From the NCBI GenBank assembly GCA_029863105.1, contig JAOTWC010000106.1, positions 1-5,722 on the forward strand: a stretch of DNA of 5,722 bases. The letters run 5' to 3'. The notes beneath the pieces are model-generated. The model ran no database searches. It saw nothing but the letters and a program-made list of their open reading frames with translations, and was not told the origin of the DNA. Of this stretch, positions 1 to 5,722 are shown one piece after another. Position 1 is the first letter of the stretch; each line of letters opens with the position of its first letter. Made by a program: the position numbers and the translations under genes. Source of the DNA: Gemmatimonadota bacterium (GTDB lineage Bacteria > Gemmatimonadota > Gemmatimonadetes > Palauibacterales > Palauibacteraceae).

Positions 1-791
1 GGGCTGAAGGTCGCACCCGTCTGGTACATCGTGACCGTACCGAGAATCAGGAAGGCGGCGGCCGTTATGCCCGTGCCGATGTAGCCGATCCGGAAGTCCA
101 TCATCACGTGGCGCATCTCGGACCGGTATCCGAGCTCCCGGTCCTTGGCGAGCGTCCACAGCGAACTCCAGACCGACAGGTCGATCGGAGAGGGCATCCA
201 ACCGGCGAGTGCGAGGAGAAAGGCGAAGGAGACGAAGGCGCCGTCGGCCGTGCGCGGCACAAGCGCCAGACTGCCGAAATCGAGCTGCGGAGCCGCCACC
301 GCTGCGGCCGTGACTGTCGAAATCGCCAGCACGACGAGGATCGCCTTCACGGCGACGTCGAACACCTTGAACCGTCCCACCAGTATGAGCGCCGCACAAA
401 CCAGGCAGATCAACGCCGCGACGATCCAGATGGGCCAGGCCAGCCCGAACACGCGGAGGAACAGCGAACTCGTGAACAGGACGACCGCCGTCTGCACGAT
501 GACGGCGGTCGATACGGTGATCAGGAGATACAGCCATACGGCCCAGCGTCCGATCGAGCGGTATCCCTCCACGAGGCTCTGTTCCGTGGCCGCCGCGAAT
601 CGGGGCCCATAGTCGAAGAACGGATACTTGACCAGCAGGGCGAGCAGGATGATGCCCGCCAGAGACAGGCCACCGAGCGCACCTGCCCGCGTGGACTGTA
701 CAAGGTGGGAGACGCCGATCGCGGCAGCCGCCCACATGAGACCCGGGCCCAGACTGGCCCGCAGGGTGCGCCGGGCCGAGTCCGGCGTCAT
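1..791 (-). CDS. Divergent Nramp (SLC11)-like membrane transporter (3' partial)
   Basis: From ATG 791 the frame is open to the left edge (263 residues visible; the C-terminus is missing). It is strongly hydrophobic, with about seven helices: 15-34, 37-57, 83-111, 114-138, 144-167, 185-204 and 233-256. The opening GPGLMWAAAAIGVSHLVQST, then RAGA, KYPFFDYGPRFAAAT and LVEGYRSIGRW match the Nramp/SLC11 proton-coupled metal carrier fold. However, TM1 aligns as IGVSHLVQSTRAGA against the usual IDPGN-x9 form, so Asp-Pro-Gly-Asn becomes Gly-Val-Ser-His, and in TM6 MPH becomes MPS (M199-P-S-P-I-D204). Met199 is kept; the Asp, Asn and His are not. Family membership is well supported, but the ion is not: it may not be Mn or Fe. 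The gene starts 30 bp after the selW stop and is likely cotranscribed. The nearest Shine-Dalgarno-like AGAGG (799-795) is only 3 nt from the ATG. Confidence 0.88.
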   Translation of the reverse strand, partial: MTPDSARRTLRASLGPGLMWAAAAIGVSHLVQSTRAGALGGLSLAGIILLALLVKYPFFDYGPRFAAATEQSLVEGYRSIGRWAVWLYLLITVSTAVIVQTAVVLFTSSLFLRVFGLAWPIWIVAALICLVCAALILVGRFKVFDVAVKAILVVLAISTVTAAAVAAPQLDFGSLALVPRTADGAFVSFAFLLALAGWMPSPIDLSVWSSLWTLAKDRELGYRSEMRHVMMDFRIGYIGTGITAAAFLILGTVTMYQTGATFS

Positions 792-792
792 G

Positions 793-805
793 GGCCTCTC
801 AGGCC
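793..805 (-). repeat. Short inverted repeat over the transporter ribosome binding site
   Basis: The minus strand reads GGCCT-GAG-AGGCC, a 5-bp stem with a 3-nt loop. It ends one base before ATG 791 and includes the AGAGG that would serve as Shine-Dalgarno. If it forms, it would limit initiation unless ribosomes arriving from selW (stop at 824-822) open it. It has no U-tract and is not a terminator. In GC-rich DNA a 5-bp palindrome can easily arise by chance. Confidence 0.3.
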
Positions 806-821
806 ACTCGCGGATGCGGGC

Positions 822-1046
822 TCAGAGAGCGTCGATCGCCGCAATGACCTCATCCTCCGTGCAGTGCCTGCCTGTCGCCTTCTTCGAGTAGACGAGCCGG
901 CCACCTACGACGACTTCGAACGCCCCGCCTCCTGACGGAATGAGCTCGACGTTCACGTCTCCGTACTTCTGTTCGAGCGTTGCCGCCAGACCGACGGCTC
1001 TGGGCTCGTAGTTTCACATCGTGCAGTATTCGATCGATACTTCCAT
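822..1046 (-). CDS. selW: SelW/Rdx-family selenoprotein with CxxU motif (in-frame TGA = Sec)
   Basis: Read through a TGA at 1016-1014, this frame encodes a 74-residue protein ending at TGA 824-822. It begins MEVSIEYC-T-M-U11-NYEPRAVGLA and continues through VELIPSGGGAFEVVVGGRLV to YSKKATGR, the full pattern of the Rdx (SelW/SelT/SelH-like) thioredoxin-fold family: beta strand, C-x-x-C/U redox loop, helix, two strands with an FEV-x-V-x-G-x-L-V-x-SKK block, final helix. Sec11 falls exactly where homologs carry Cys or Sec, with Cys8 as resolving partner. Such proteins are thought to act as small thiol/selenol oxidoreductases in the cytoplasm; partners are unknown. The start is fixed by AAAGGAGG 4 nt before ATG 1046. 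A SECIS-like hairpin follows the TGA (975-1007). An extra Cys62 (TGRHC, where homologs often have Phe-Pro) could be a second redox site. It lies 35 bp after the peptidase and 30 bp before the transporter. The alternative is a Cys-to-TGA mutation or sequencing error, which the hairpin makes less likely. Decoding needs SelA/B/C/D elsewhere in the genome. Confidence 0.88.
975..1007 (-). promoter_or_regulatory. Candidate bacterial SECIS element in the selW coding region
   Basis: Folding the mRNA by eye after the UGA gives an apical stem GCCG/UGGC (998-995 with 988-985, the last pair a G-U) closed by the six-base loop UCGGUC. Lower parts of the stem can form from CC/GG (1003-1002 with 984-983) and GAGC/GCUC (1007-1004 with 978-975), separated by AGA on one side and CAAC on the other. 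The loop begins 19 nt after the UGA, within the 16-37 nt range used for bacterial SECIS elements. It carries GGU (992-990) within GGUCU, the sequence found in the SelB-binding loop of E. coli fdhF. That fdhF comparison is from memory. No energy calculation was made. Confidence 0.68.
1014..1016 (-). other. In-frame TGA predicted to encode selenocysteine (Sec11)
   Basis: On the minus strand, codon 11 of the SelW-like frame is TGA, directly after Cys8-Thr-Met and before Asn-Tyr-Glu-Pro-Arg-Ala. Family similarity is continuous across it without a frameshift, and it sits at the redox-active position of the CxxC/CxxU motif. The gene also ends in TGA (824-822), so the two identical codons must be told apart by the downstream hairpin. 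Confidence 0.87.
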
Positions 1047-1050
1047 GTGC

Positions 1051-1058
1051 CCTCCTTT
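1051..1058 (-). promoter_or_regulatory. Strong Shine-Dalgarno for selW (AAAGGAGG)
   Basis: The minus strand reads AAAGGAGG followed by GCAC and then ATG 1046. This is a near-perfect anti-16S match at 4 nt spacing, and it lies in the 35-bp gap after the peptidase stop. It is the strongest ribosome binding site in the window. It shows that translation really starts at this ATG, only ten codons before the TGA. Confidence 0.85.
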
Positions 1059-1081
1059 CGTTGGGGGTCGTATCCCGTCCG

Positions 1082-3247
1082 TCAGTTCGCCGCGTCCGCC
1101 TCCGCCTCGGTCCGATACAGGCGGCCGCTGTCCGTCTCCTCGACGATCCGATCCAGGTCGTACACGACGTCCAGTGCCTCCCGGATCGCACGCACATCGA
1201 CCATCACGTTGCGCCCGCGCTCGGGCAGGTAGATGAAGTCGCGCGACAGGCCCTCGATGTTCCGGTCGAAGTTCAGGCCGACCAGTTCGAGGTCCGGCGT
1301 GACGGCGGGAGATCCGGAATTCCCGCCGTAGGAATCCGTCGTCGACACGAAGTTCAGCGGAGTGGACAGATCCAGGCCCTCGGGGGGCGTCTGCCAGCGG
1401 GGGGGCAGTGCCCAGTCCTCGGCGCCGCCGTGTCCGAAATACCGGTCGTAGACCCCGTAGAACGTGGTCATCGGAGGCGCGAGCGTCCCGTTATATCTGT
1501 ACCCCTGCACCCTCCCGTCCGCGATGCGGGGTGACGAGGATCCGTCCGGCGGGATGCTGCCGCCGTACACCGCAAACCGCGCCCGGCCGAGATCGCTGGC
1601 CAGCGCGGCCTCGCGCCGTCCCAGGGCCTGGGAATCCTCCCCGTAGGACGCCAGCAGCGGCGCGAGCGTGGCGGCCAGCCGCATCGCCGGATCGTCCGCC
1701 ATGTCCTCGCCACCGTCGATGATCGCGGCAGCCGCTTCTTCCGAGGCGAGCCGCGAGTTCGCGAGCCACCAATCGGCAGCATCCTCGGGCGAGTGGCCCT
1801 CCAGTGCCTCGCGCGTCAGTTCGGAATCCGGCAGATAGCGTGCGAAGTCGGCCAGGCGAGCCGCAAGCAACCGACGCTCGAGACCGGCCGGCCGGGCGGA
1901 CACGCCGGTGAGGTTTCGGGCGGCCTGGGCGAGCTGAGCCTCCTCCGCTCCGCTGCTTCGAGCCTCGACATATTCGTGGGCGGCCATCGCCCGGCGGATC
2001 AGGCTCGATTCGAGGAAGCCGCTGCCGAACGCCAGGAACGCACCGAAGTAACCCGCCAGGGCACGGTTCCCTTGCTGCACTTCTGCGATCTGTTCGAACA
2101 GATCGCCGTACATGGTGTTCAGTTCGGGATCCGCGGCAATCGCCTCGCGAAGCTGCCGGTCCGCGTCGGCCTTCCGGGCGATGATCATCGCGTCACCCAG
2201 CGCGTCGATCCGGCCCAGTGAGGCCTTGAGGCTGTTAGACAGGCCGAACATGGAGTTCCGCATGTCGAGTCGCTCCGCCGTCTCCGGATCCTCCGCCCGG
2301 AACGCGCCCATTGCCCCGTGCCGGCTGTCGAGGAGCTGAATCAGCCCGGGCACCTGGACGTCCCGCTGGTATTCGAGCTGAGCCACCGTCTGGAGCCGGT
2401 TCGTGCGGCCCGGATTCCCGATGATGAACACGGGGTCTCCTGGCGACACGCCCTTGCCCCAGTTCAGGTAATGCGTCGGCTGGAACGGCTCGCCATCCTG
2501 CCCGTAGACGCGCAGGAACGCGAAGTCGAGTGCGTATCGTGGATACGTGAAGTTGTCGGGATCGCCGCCGAAGAACCCCATGTTCAGTTCGGCTGCAGCG
2601 ACCAATCGGACGTCGGTGAACCGACGGAACACGTAAGCCGAATACCGGCCGCCGTTGTACAGCGGAACGATCTGCACCCAGACGGAATCCGAGCCCATCG
2701 GGTGCTCCGCCAGCAGGCGCGCCGTGATCTCCGCCGACACGGACTCCTGCGCTTCGGCACGGCCGTCCTCTCCGGCCGCATCGAGCGCCGAGAGGATTTC
2801 GTCGCTGACATCGTTCACCGAGATCAGCTGATCGGCGAAGTAGCCGGGTATCGGTCGTTCGTCCGCCAGATCTGTCGCAAAGAACCCGTTGTCGAGCAGT
2901 CCTTCGCCCTCCCGGCTCACGGCGGACACCCGGCTCCGGACGCAGTGATGGTTTGTGACGACGAGACCGTTCGGCGACACGAACGAGGCGCTGCAGCCGG
3001 GCACGCGCAGCACGGACAGCCGGGCGCGCTCGAACCAGTCGGCGTTCGCGTCGAACCCGTAGGTCTCCGAGAAGTACTCCATCGGCGCGTATTCGAATGT
3101 CCACATCTTGCCGAAGTCGAACCGACCCATGCGGATCGTATCCAGATCGACGCCACCGACCTGCCCACTCAGCGGAACGGGCGCGACCAGCATGCCCAAC
3201 GCCGCCAGAGCGATGGCCGAACGACGGAAGTTTCGTATCGCGTTCAT
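1082..3247 (-). CDS. Secreted S46-family dipeptidyl-peptidase, DPP11-like (acidic P1 specificity predicted)
   Basis: This 721-residue serine exopeptidase releases N-terminal dipeptides from peptides, probably in the periplasm. The start is ATG 3247, preceded by GAGGAA at 3260-3255, and gives an N-terminus with R4/R8/R9-type basic residues, a hydrophobic core (AIALAALGMLVAPVPL) and a likely cleavage near SGQ. The mature N-terminus carries the family hallmark MWTFEYAP. Catalytic residues by family pattern are His101 (TNHHC), Asp241 (in ALDFAFLRVY) and Ser644 (GGNSGSPAV). N-terminus recognition is suggested by D-N-F-T-Y-P-R upstream of Asp241 (Trp replaced by Phe) and by GNPGRTNR. The residue that sets S1 specificity, 18 after the catalytic Ser, is Arg662 in NFDRN. 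As I recall, P. gingivalis DPP11 has Arg673 with Ser655, the same spacing, while DPP7 has Gly there. Arg favours Asp/Glu at P1. Length matches the family (about 700-730). Frames running upstream of 3247 overlap the preceding gene and lack the signal peptide at their start. Confidence 0.95.
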   Translation of the reverse strand: MNAIRNFRRSAIALAALGMLVAPVPLSGQVGGVDLDTIRMGRFDFGKMWTFEYAPMEYFSETYGFDANADWFERARLSVLRVPGCSASFVSPNGLVVTNHHCVRSRVSAVSREGEGLLDNGFFATDLADERPIPGYFADQLISVNDVSDEILSALDAAGEDGRAEAQESVSAEITARLLAEHPMGSDSVWVQIVPLYNGGRYSAYVFRRFTDVRLVAAAELNMGFFGGDPDNFTYPRYALDFAFLRVYGQDGEPFQPTHYLNWGKGVSPGDPVFIIGNPGRTNRLQTVAQLEYQRDVQVPGLIQLLDSRHGAMGAFRAEDPETAERLDMRNSMFGLSNSLKASLGRIDALGDAMIIARKADADRQLREAIAADPELNTMYGDLFEQIAEVQQGNRALAGYFGAFLAFGSGFLESSLIRRAMAAHEYVEARSSGAEEAQLAQAARNLTGVSARPAGLERRLLAARLADFARYLPDSELTREALEGHSPEDAADWWLANSRLASEEAAAAIIDGGEDMADDPAMRLAATLAPLLASYGEDSQALGRREAALASDLGRARFAVYGGSIPPDGSSSPRIADGRVQGYRYNGTLAPPMTTFYGVYDRYFGHGGAEDWALPPRWQTPPEGLDLSTPLNFVSTTDSYGGNSGSPAVTPDLELVGLNFDRNIEGLSRDFIYLPERGRNVMVDVRAIREALDVVYDLDRIVEETDSGRLYRTEAEADAAN

Positions 3248-3251
3248 GATC

Positions 3252-4109
3252 TCATTCCTCACGTGTGTCATTGCGGGGCTCCGGGACAATATCCTGCCGC
3301 ACACGGGCATTATGGGGAGACGACTGAGCGCCGGCCATCGCAGCACAGGCTTCGACCGCTGCCGCCAGGAATGCCGCGACCCCTTCCGGCCCGGCGCGAA
3401 GCGTCGCTTCCCCGTGCAGCACCGCCCCGATCCAGTTCTCGGTGTGCCAGACCGCTCCCGCGGGCAGAGGCGGCAGGTCCGGATCCTCGGGGTACGGCCA
3501 CGGCGTGACGTACCAGTACGGCTCGGCGTACGTCGCATCTCCCGGTGTCATGCCCGCGCCCACGCTGCGCGCCTGTTCGGGATCCGGCTCCGCCTCCGCG
3601 GCGTCGAGCGGAATCAGCACGGCAATGTCGAAGTGGTGCGGCCAGCAGCGTACGGCGCTCGCCGACGGCCAACCGGTGCGAAGCGCGGCAAGGGCCTCGT
3701 GCGAGGCGTGGAACCACCCCGCGAGTTCCGCGAGGTCGTCGGGGTCGGCATCGAACGGCGCGCCCTCGCGCACCGGATGGGCCGGTACGTCGGGTTCCCC
3801 GACCTCGAGACGTCCGATGCCGTCCGGCAGGCCGGCCAGCCAGCCCAGCGCCTCGTCCAGCGTTCGTCCGCGGAGGGCGAACTCGTGCGCATCGGCGCCG
3901 GTCCGCTCCAGCCGGTAGGCAAGTTCGACAGGGTCGAACTGCAGGCGGCGGCCATCCGGATCGGCCCCGGTGTTGAACCTGCGGCTCTCCGGATCCCAGG
4001 TCAGCGAGCTGTGGCTGGCATCGGGCTGCGCTTCGATCCGGGCGTCCCCGAACCTCGCCAGTACCTGCACCGCCCAATGGACCTGGAGCCGGGCATCCAG
4101 CAGGCTCAT
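3252..4109 (-). CDS. Conserved protein of unknown function with a WPHHFDIAVL motif
   Basis: This 285-residue soluble protein is one I cannot name. It has no signal peptide or membrane segment. It is rich in Asp, Glu, Trp and Pro and is probably acidic. Visible blocks are an N-terminal LDARLQVHWAVQVLARFGDA helix, then PDASHSSLTWD, then in the second half RCWPHHFDIAVLIPLD, a G-x-G-MTPGD-x2-YAEPYWYVTPWPYP segment, and W-HTENWIGAVL. The paired His and the many Trp/Tyr in these blocks look like a conserved pocket, and I recall similar blocks in uncharacterized bacterial proteins, but I assign no family or activity. The block pattern loosely recalls DUF5996, but the match is not good enough to call. 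The ATG at 4109 overlaps the upstream TGA (ATGA), which fits translational coupling and explains the lack of a clear Shine-Dalgarno. The stop is 4 bp before the peptidase start, so it sits in the middle of the apparent operon. Confidence 0.85.
   Translation of the reverse strand: MSLLDARLQVHWAVQVLARFGDARIEAQPDASHSSLTWDPESRRFNTGADPDGRRLQFDPVELAYRLERTGADAHEFALRGRTLDEALGWLAGLPDGIGRLEVGEPDVPAHPVREGAPFDADPDDLAELAGWFHASHEALAALRTGWPSASAVRCWPHHFDIAVLIPLDAAEAEPDPEQARSVGAGMTPGDATYAEPYWYVTPWPYPEDPDLPPLPAGAVWHTENWIGAVLHGEATLRAGPEGVAAFLAAAVEACAAMAGAQSSPHNARVRQDIVPEPRNDTREE
3255..3260 (-). promoter_or_regulatory. Shine-Dalgarno for the S46 peptidase (GAGGAA)
   Basis: GAGGAA sits 7 nt before ATG 3247 and lies inside the last codons of the preceding gene, whose TGA (3254-3252) falls between it and the ATG. 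This supports ATG 3247 over the in-frame ATG at 3271 and suggests reinitiation from the upstream gene. Confidence 0.65.
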
Positions 4110-5722
4110 GCGCCAGGCTTCGCAAGACCGACGCCCGCGTAGGCGACGCCGGAAAGGCGTGCCATGTCATGTTTCCAGGTCGTGAGGTCGTCCGTCGAAA
4201 AGTCCGCCAGTCGGGAATGTCCGCATGCACGCGCCAGGATCTTCATCAGGTCGACTGTCGCCCCCAGGTAATTCGCCAGTCTCTGCGCCGATGCCTCGAC
4301 AACAAGGCGCTGCCGGAGATGTTCCTTTTGCGTGGCGATTCCGACGGGGCAGTTGTTGGTGTGGCACGCCCGCATGCCGAGGCAACCGATCGCCTGGAGC
4401 GCGGCGTTGGAGATCGCTACGCCGTCCGCGCCGAGCGCCAGTGCCTTCACGAAATCCGACTCGGTTCGCAGCCCGCCGGTGATGATCAGCGTCACTTCGC
4501 CCGCACCGCTGCTGTCCAGGTGGCGGCGCGCCCGCGCGAGGGCCGGGATCGTCGGCACCGAGATGTTGTTCTTGAAGATCTCAGGCGCCGCGCCGGTGCC
4601 TCCGCCCCGGCCATCGAGGATCACGTAGTCGACCCCGATTTCGAGAGCGAAATCCAGGTCCCGTTCGATGTGCTGCGCCGACAGCTTGAAGCCGATCGGT
4701 ATGCCGCCCGTTACTCCGCGCACCTCCTCCGCCACGCTCCGGAAATCGCCCGGTGTCGCGAGGTCCGGAAACCGCGACGGGCTGATCGCGTCCTGGCCCG
4801 GCTCCAGCCCCCGCACGCCCGCGATCCGCGCGGACACCTTCGTGCCGGGAAGATGGCCGCCCGTGCCGGTCTTTGCCCCCTGCCCTCCCTTGAAATGGAA
4901 CGCCTGGCAGACTTTCACCCGGTCGAGGCTCCAACCGAACTTTGCCGACGCGAGTTCATACAAGTAGCGGGAGTTCGCTTGCTGCTCTTCGGGGAGCATG
5001 CCGCCCTCGCCCGAGCAGATGCCCGTGCCGGCCAGTTCCGCTCCGCGGGCCAGCGCGACCTTCGCTTCTTCGCTCAGCGCTCCGAAGCTCATATCGCTCA
5101 CGAACAGCGGAATGTCGAGCGTCAGCGGCCTGGCGGCGCCCGGCCCGATCACCAGCGACGTGGCGACATCCGCGTCGTCCGCCAGCGGCCGCTCCGCGAG
5201 TTGTGCAGTCAGAATCTGAATATCGGCCCATCCCGGAAGCTCGGGAGCCGGTACCCCCATCGCCGAGACCTTGCCGTGGTGCCCCCACGACGTCAGGCCC
5301 TCCCGCGCCAGCGTCTGGATGTACTGGTTGTGTGGCTCCTCGGGCGTTCCGTGCACGTCCGCGTACAGCCCCAGGTACGCGTCTCGGTCGTAGGGTTGCG
5401 GATGTTCTTCCGCCCATGCGGCCACGGCCGGGGCATCCACCAGGACGGCGTCGGCGTCGTGGTCCACCCACGCCGGGAAGCGTTGCAGGGCTTCGGAGTT
5501 CTCGTAGGCGCTGACGCCGGTGTCCAGTCGATAGTCCCAGTAGTGAACCCCGCAGATCAGGTTGTCGCCATCCACGTGGCCGTCGGACAGGAGCGCACCC
5601 CGATGCAGGCAGCGTCCATACAGGACAGACACGGCGTCGTCATGACGAACGACGACCAGGTCAACCTCGCCGACCAGTGCATAGGCAGGCTGCCGGTCTC
5701 TCAGTTCGCTCCACGTCGCGAT
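4106..5722 (-). CDS. Rieske [2Fe-2S] domain fused to glutamate-synthase FMN/[3Fe-4S] domain (5' partial)
   Basis: The reading frame is open to the right edge and shows 538 residues; the true start lies beyond the window. Residues about 1-75 (counted from the edge) form a Rieske domain: the first residues read IATWSELRDRQPAYALVGEV, and the cluster ligands are C38-L-H40 and C57-G-V-H60. After a linker of about 100 residues comes the FMN-binding catalytic domain of glutamate synthase (PF01645 type): MSFGALS near 211, GGQGAK near 279-284, GRGGGTGAAP near 371-380, and the C-x5-C-x4-C [3Fe-4S] motif at C447, C453, C458 followed by PVGIATQ. The class II glutamine amidotransferase and C-terminal beta-helix domains of full GltB are absent, so it should not make its own ammonia from glutamine. 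Inference: a cytoplasmic FMN/Fe-S oxidoreductase taking or giving electrons through its Rieske cluster, substrate unknown. An internal GTG at 5632 could be mistaken for the start but would remove the first Rieske strands. Its TGA overlaps the next gene's ATG. Confidence 0.92.
   Translation of the reverse strand: MATWSELRDRQPAYALVGEVDLVVVRHDDAVSVLYGRCLHRGALLSDGHVDGDNLICGVHYWDYRLDTGVSAYENSEALQRFPAWVDHDADAVLVDAPAVAAWAEEHPQPYDRDAYLGLYADVHGTPEEPHNQYIQTLAREGLTSWGHHGKVSAMGVPAPELPGWADIQILTAQLAERPLADDADVATSLVIGPGAARPLTLDIPLFVSDMSFGALSEEAKVALARGAELAGTGICSGEGGMLPEEQQANSRYLYELASAKFGWSLDRVKVCQAFHFKGGQGAKTGTGGHLPGTKVSARIAGVRGLEPGQDAISPSRFPDLATPGDFRSVAEEVRGVTGGIPIGFKLSAQHIERDLDFALEIGVDYVILDGRGGGTGAAPEIFKNNISVPTIPALARARRHLDSSGAGEVTLIITGGLRTESDFVKALALGADGVAISNAALQAIGCLGMRACHTNNCPVGIATQKEHLRQRLVVEASAQRLANYLGATVDLMKILARACGHSRLADFSTDDLTTWKHDMARLSGVAYAGVGLAKPGA

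Noticed and set aside
108..935. Long plus-strand open frame (275 codons) rich in Arg, Asp and Gln
   Set aside because: It is antisense to the transporter and selW, its composition is typical of a GC-rich shadow frame, and the minus frame gives a coherent Nramp-like membrane protein.
822..1046. Reading the selW frame as a nonsense-broken pseudogene
   Set aside because: The only interruption is a TGA at the redox position of a family known to use Sec; the ribosome binding site, frame and downstream hairpin are intact. It is kept as the main alternative.
1047..1081. Terminator between the peptidase and selW
   Set aside because: Only a tiny GGG/CCC pairing is possible and there is no U-tract; the gap is taken up by the selW ribosome binding site.
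850..1197. Minus-strand 115-codon frame over the peptidase end and selW
   Set aside because: It is Arg/Ser-rich without family features, overlaps two better-supported genes in another frame, and has no ribosome binding site.
3248..3538. N-terminal extension of the peptidase to an upstream start at 3538 or to ATG 3271
   Set aside because: It would overlap the preceding gene heavily (3538) or place the signal peptide internally, while ATG 3247 has a spaced GAGGAA and gives a normal secretion signal.
5630..5632. GTG at 5632 as the start of the Rieske/glutamate-synthase protein
   Set aside because: The frame continues upstream to the window edge with typical Rieske sequence (TWSEL, VDLVVVR), so the gene is truncated by the window, not started here.
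1..5722. CRISPR arrays, tRNA/rRNA genes, insertion sequences or long repeats
   Set aside because: I saw no regularly spaced repeats, tRNA-like cloverleaf, rRNA segment, transposase motif or terminal inverted repeats; coding sequence fills nearly the whole window.

Overview
This is a GC-rich stretch of a bacterial chromosome. Every gene I can support lies on the minus strand, so transcription runs from the right edge (5722) to the left edge (1). The mix of genes (S46 exopeptidase with a signal peptide, divergent Nramp-type carrier, Rieske/glutamate-synthase fusion, Sec-containing SelW-like protein) suggests an environmental Gram-negative such as a Gemmatimonadota member. That placement is an inference from gene content, not a marker-based assignment.

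Layout in transcription order: (1) 5722-4106, 5'-truncated Rieske [2Fe-2S] domain fused to the FMN/[3Fe-4S] domain of glutamate synthase; (2) 4109-3252, a conserved protein of unknown function whose ATG overlaps the previous stop as ATGA; (3) 3247-1082, a secreted S46 dipeptidyl-peptidase, starting 4 bp after the previous stop, with an Arg where the DPP11 (Asp/Glu-specific) type has one; (4) 1046-822, a 74-residue SelW/Rdx-family selenoprotein whose redox motif is Cys-Thr-Met-Sec, with Sec encoded by an in-frame TGA at 1016-1014; (5) 791-1, a 3'-truncated Nramp-like membrane transporter without the canonical DPGN and MPH metal-site motifs. Gaps are -4, 4, 35 and 30 bp, none holds a convincing terminator, and the five genes look like one transcription unit.

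The main discovery is the selenoprotein. Conventional gene calling would break it at the TGA and leave about 260 bp apparently empty between the peptidase and the transporter. A strong Shine-Dalgarno (AAAGGAGG), continuous Rdx-family similarity on both sides of the TGA, and a hairpin just downstream with GGU in its apical loop all support readthrough as selenocysteine.

How the genes work together is uncertain. Two encode redox proteins (Rieske/FMN/Fe-S enzyme and selenol-thiol protein), one releases dipeptides outside the cytoplasm, and one is a transporter of unknown substrate. A shared role in amino-acid/nitrogen use under redox control is possible but only an inference.
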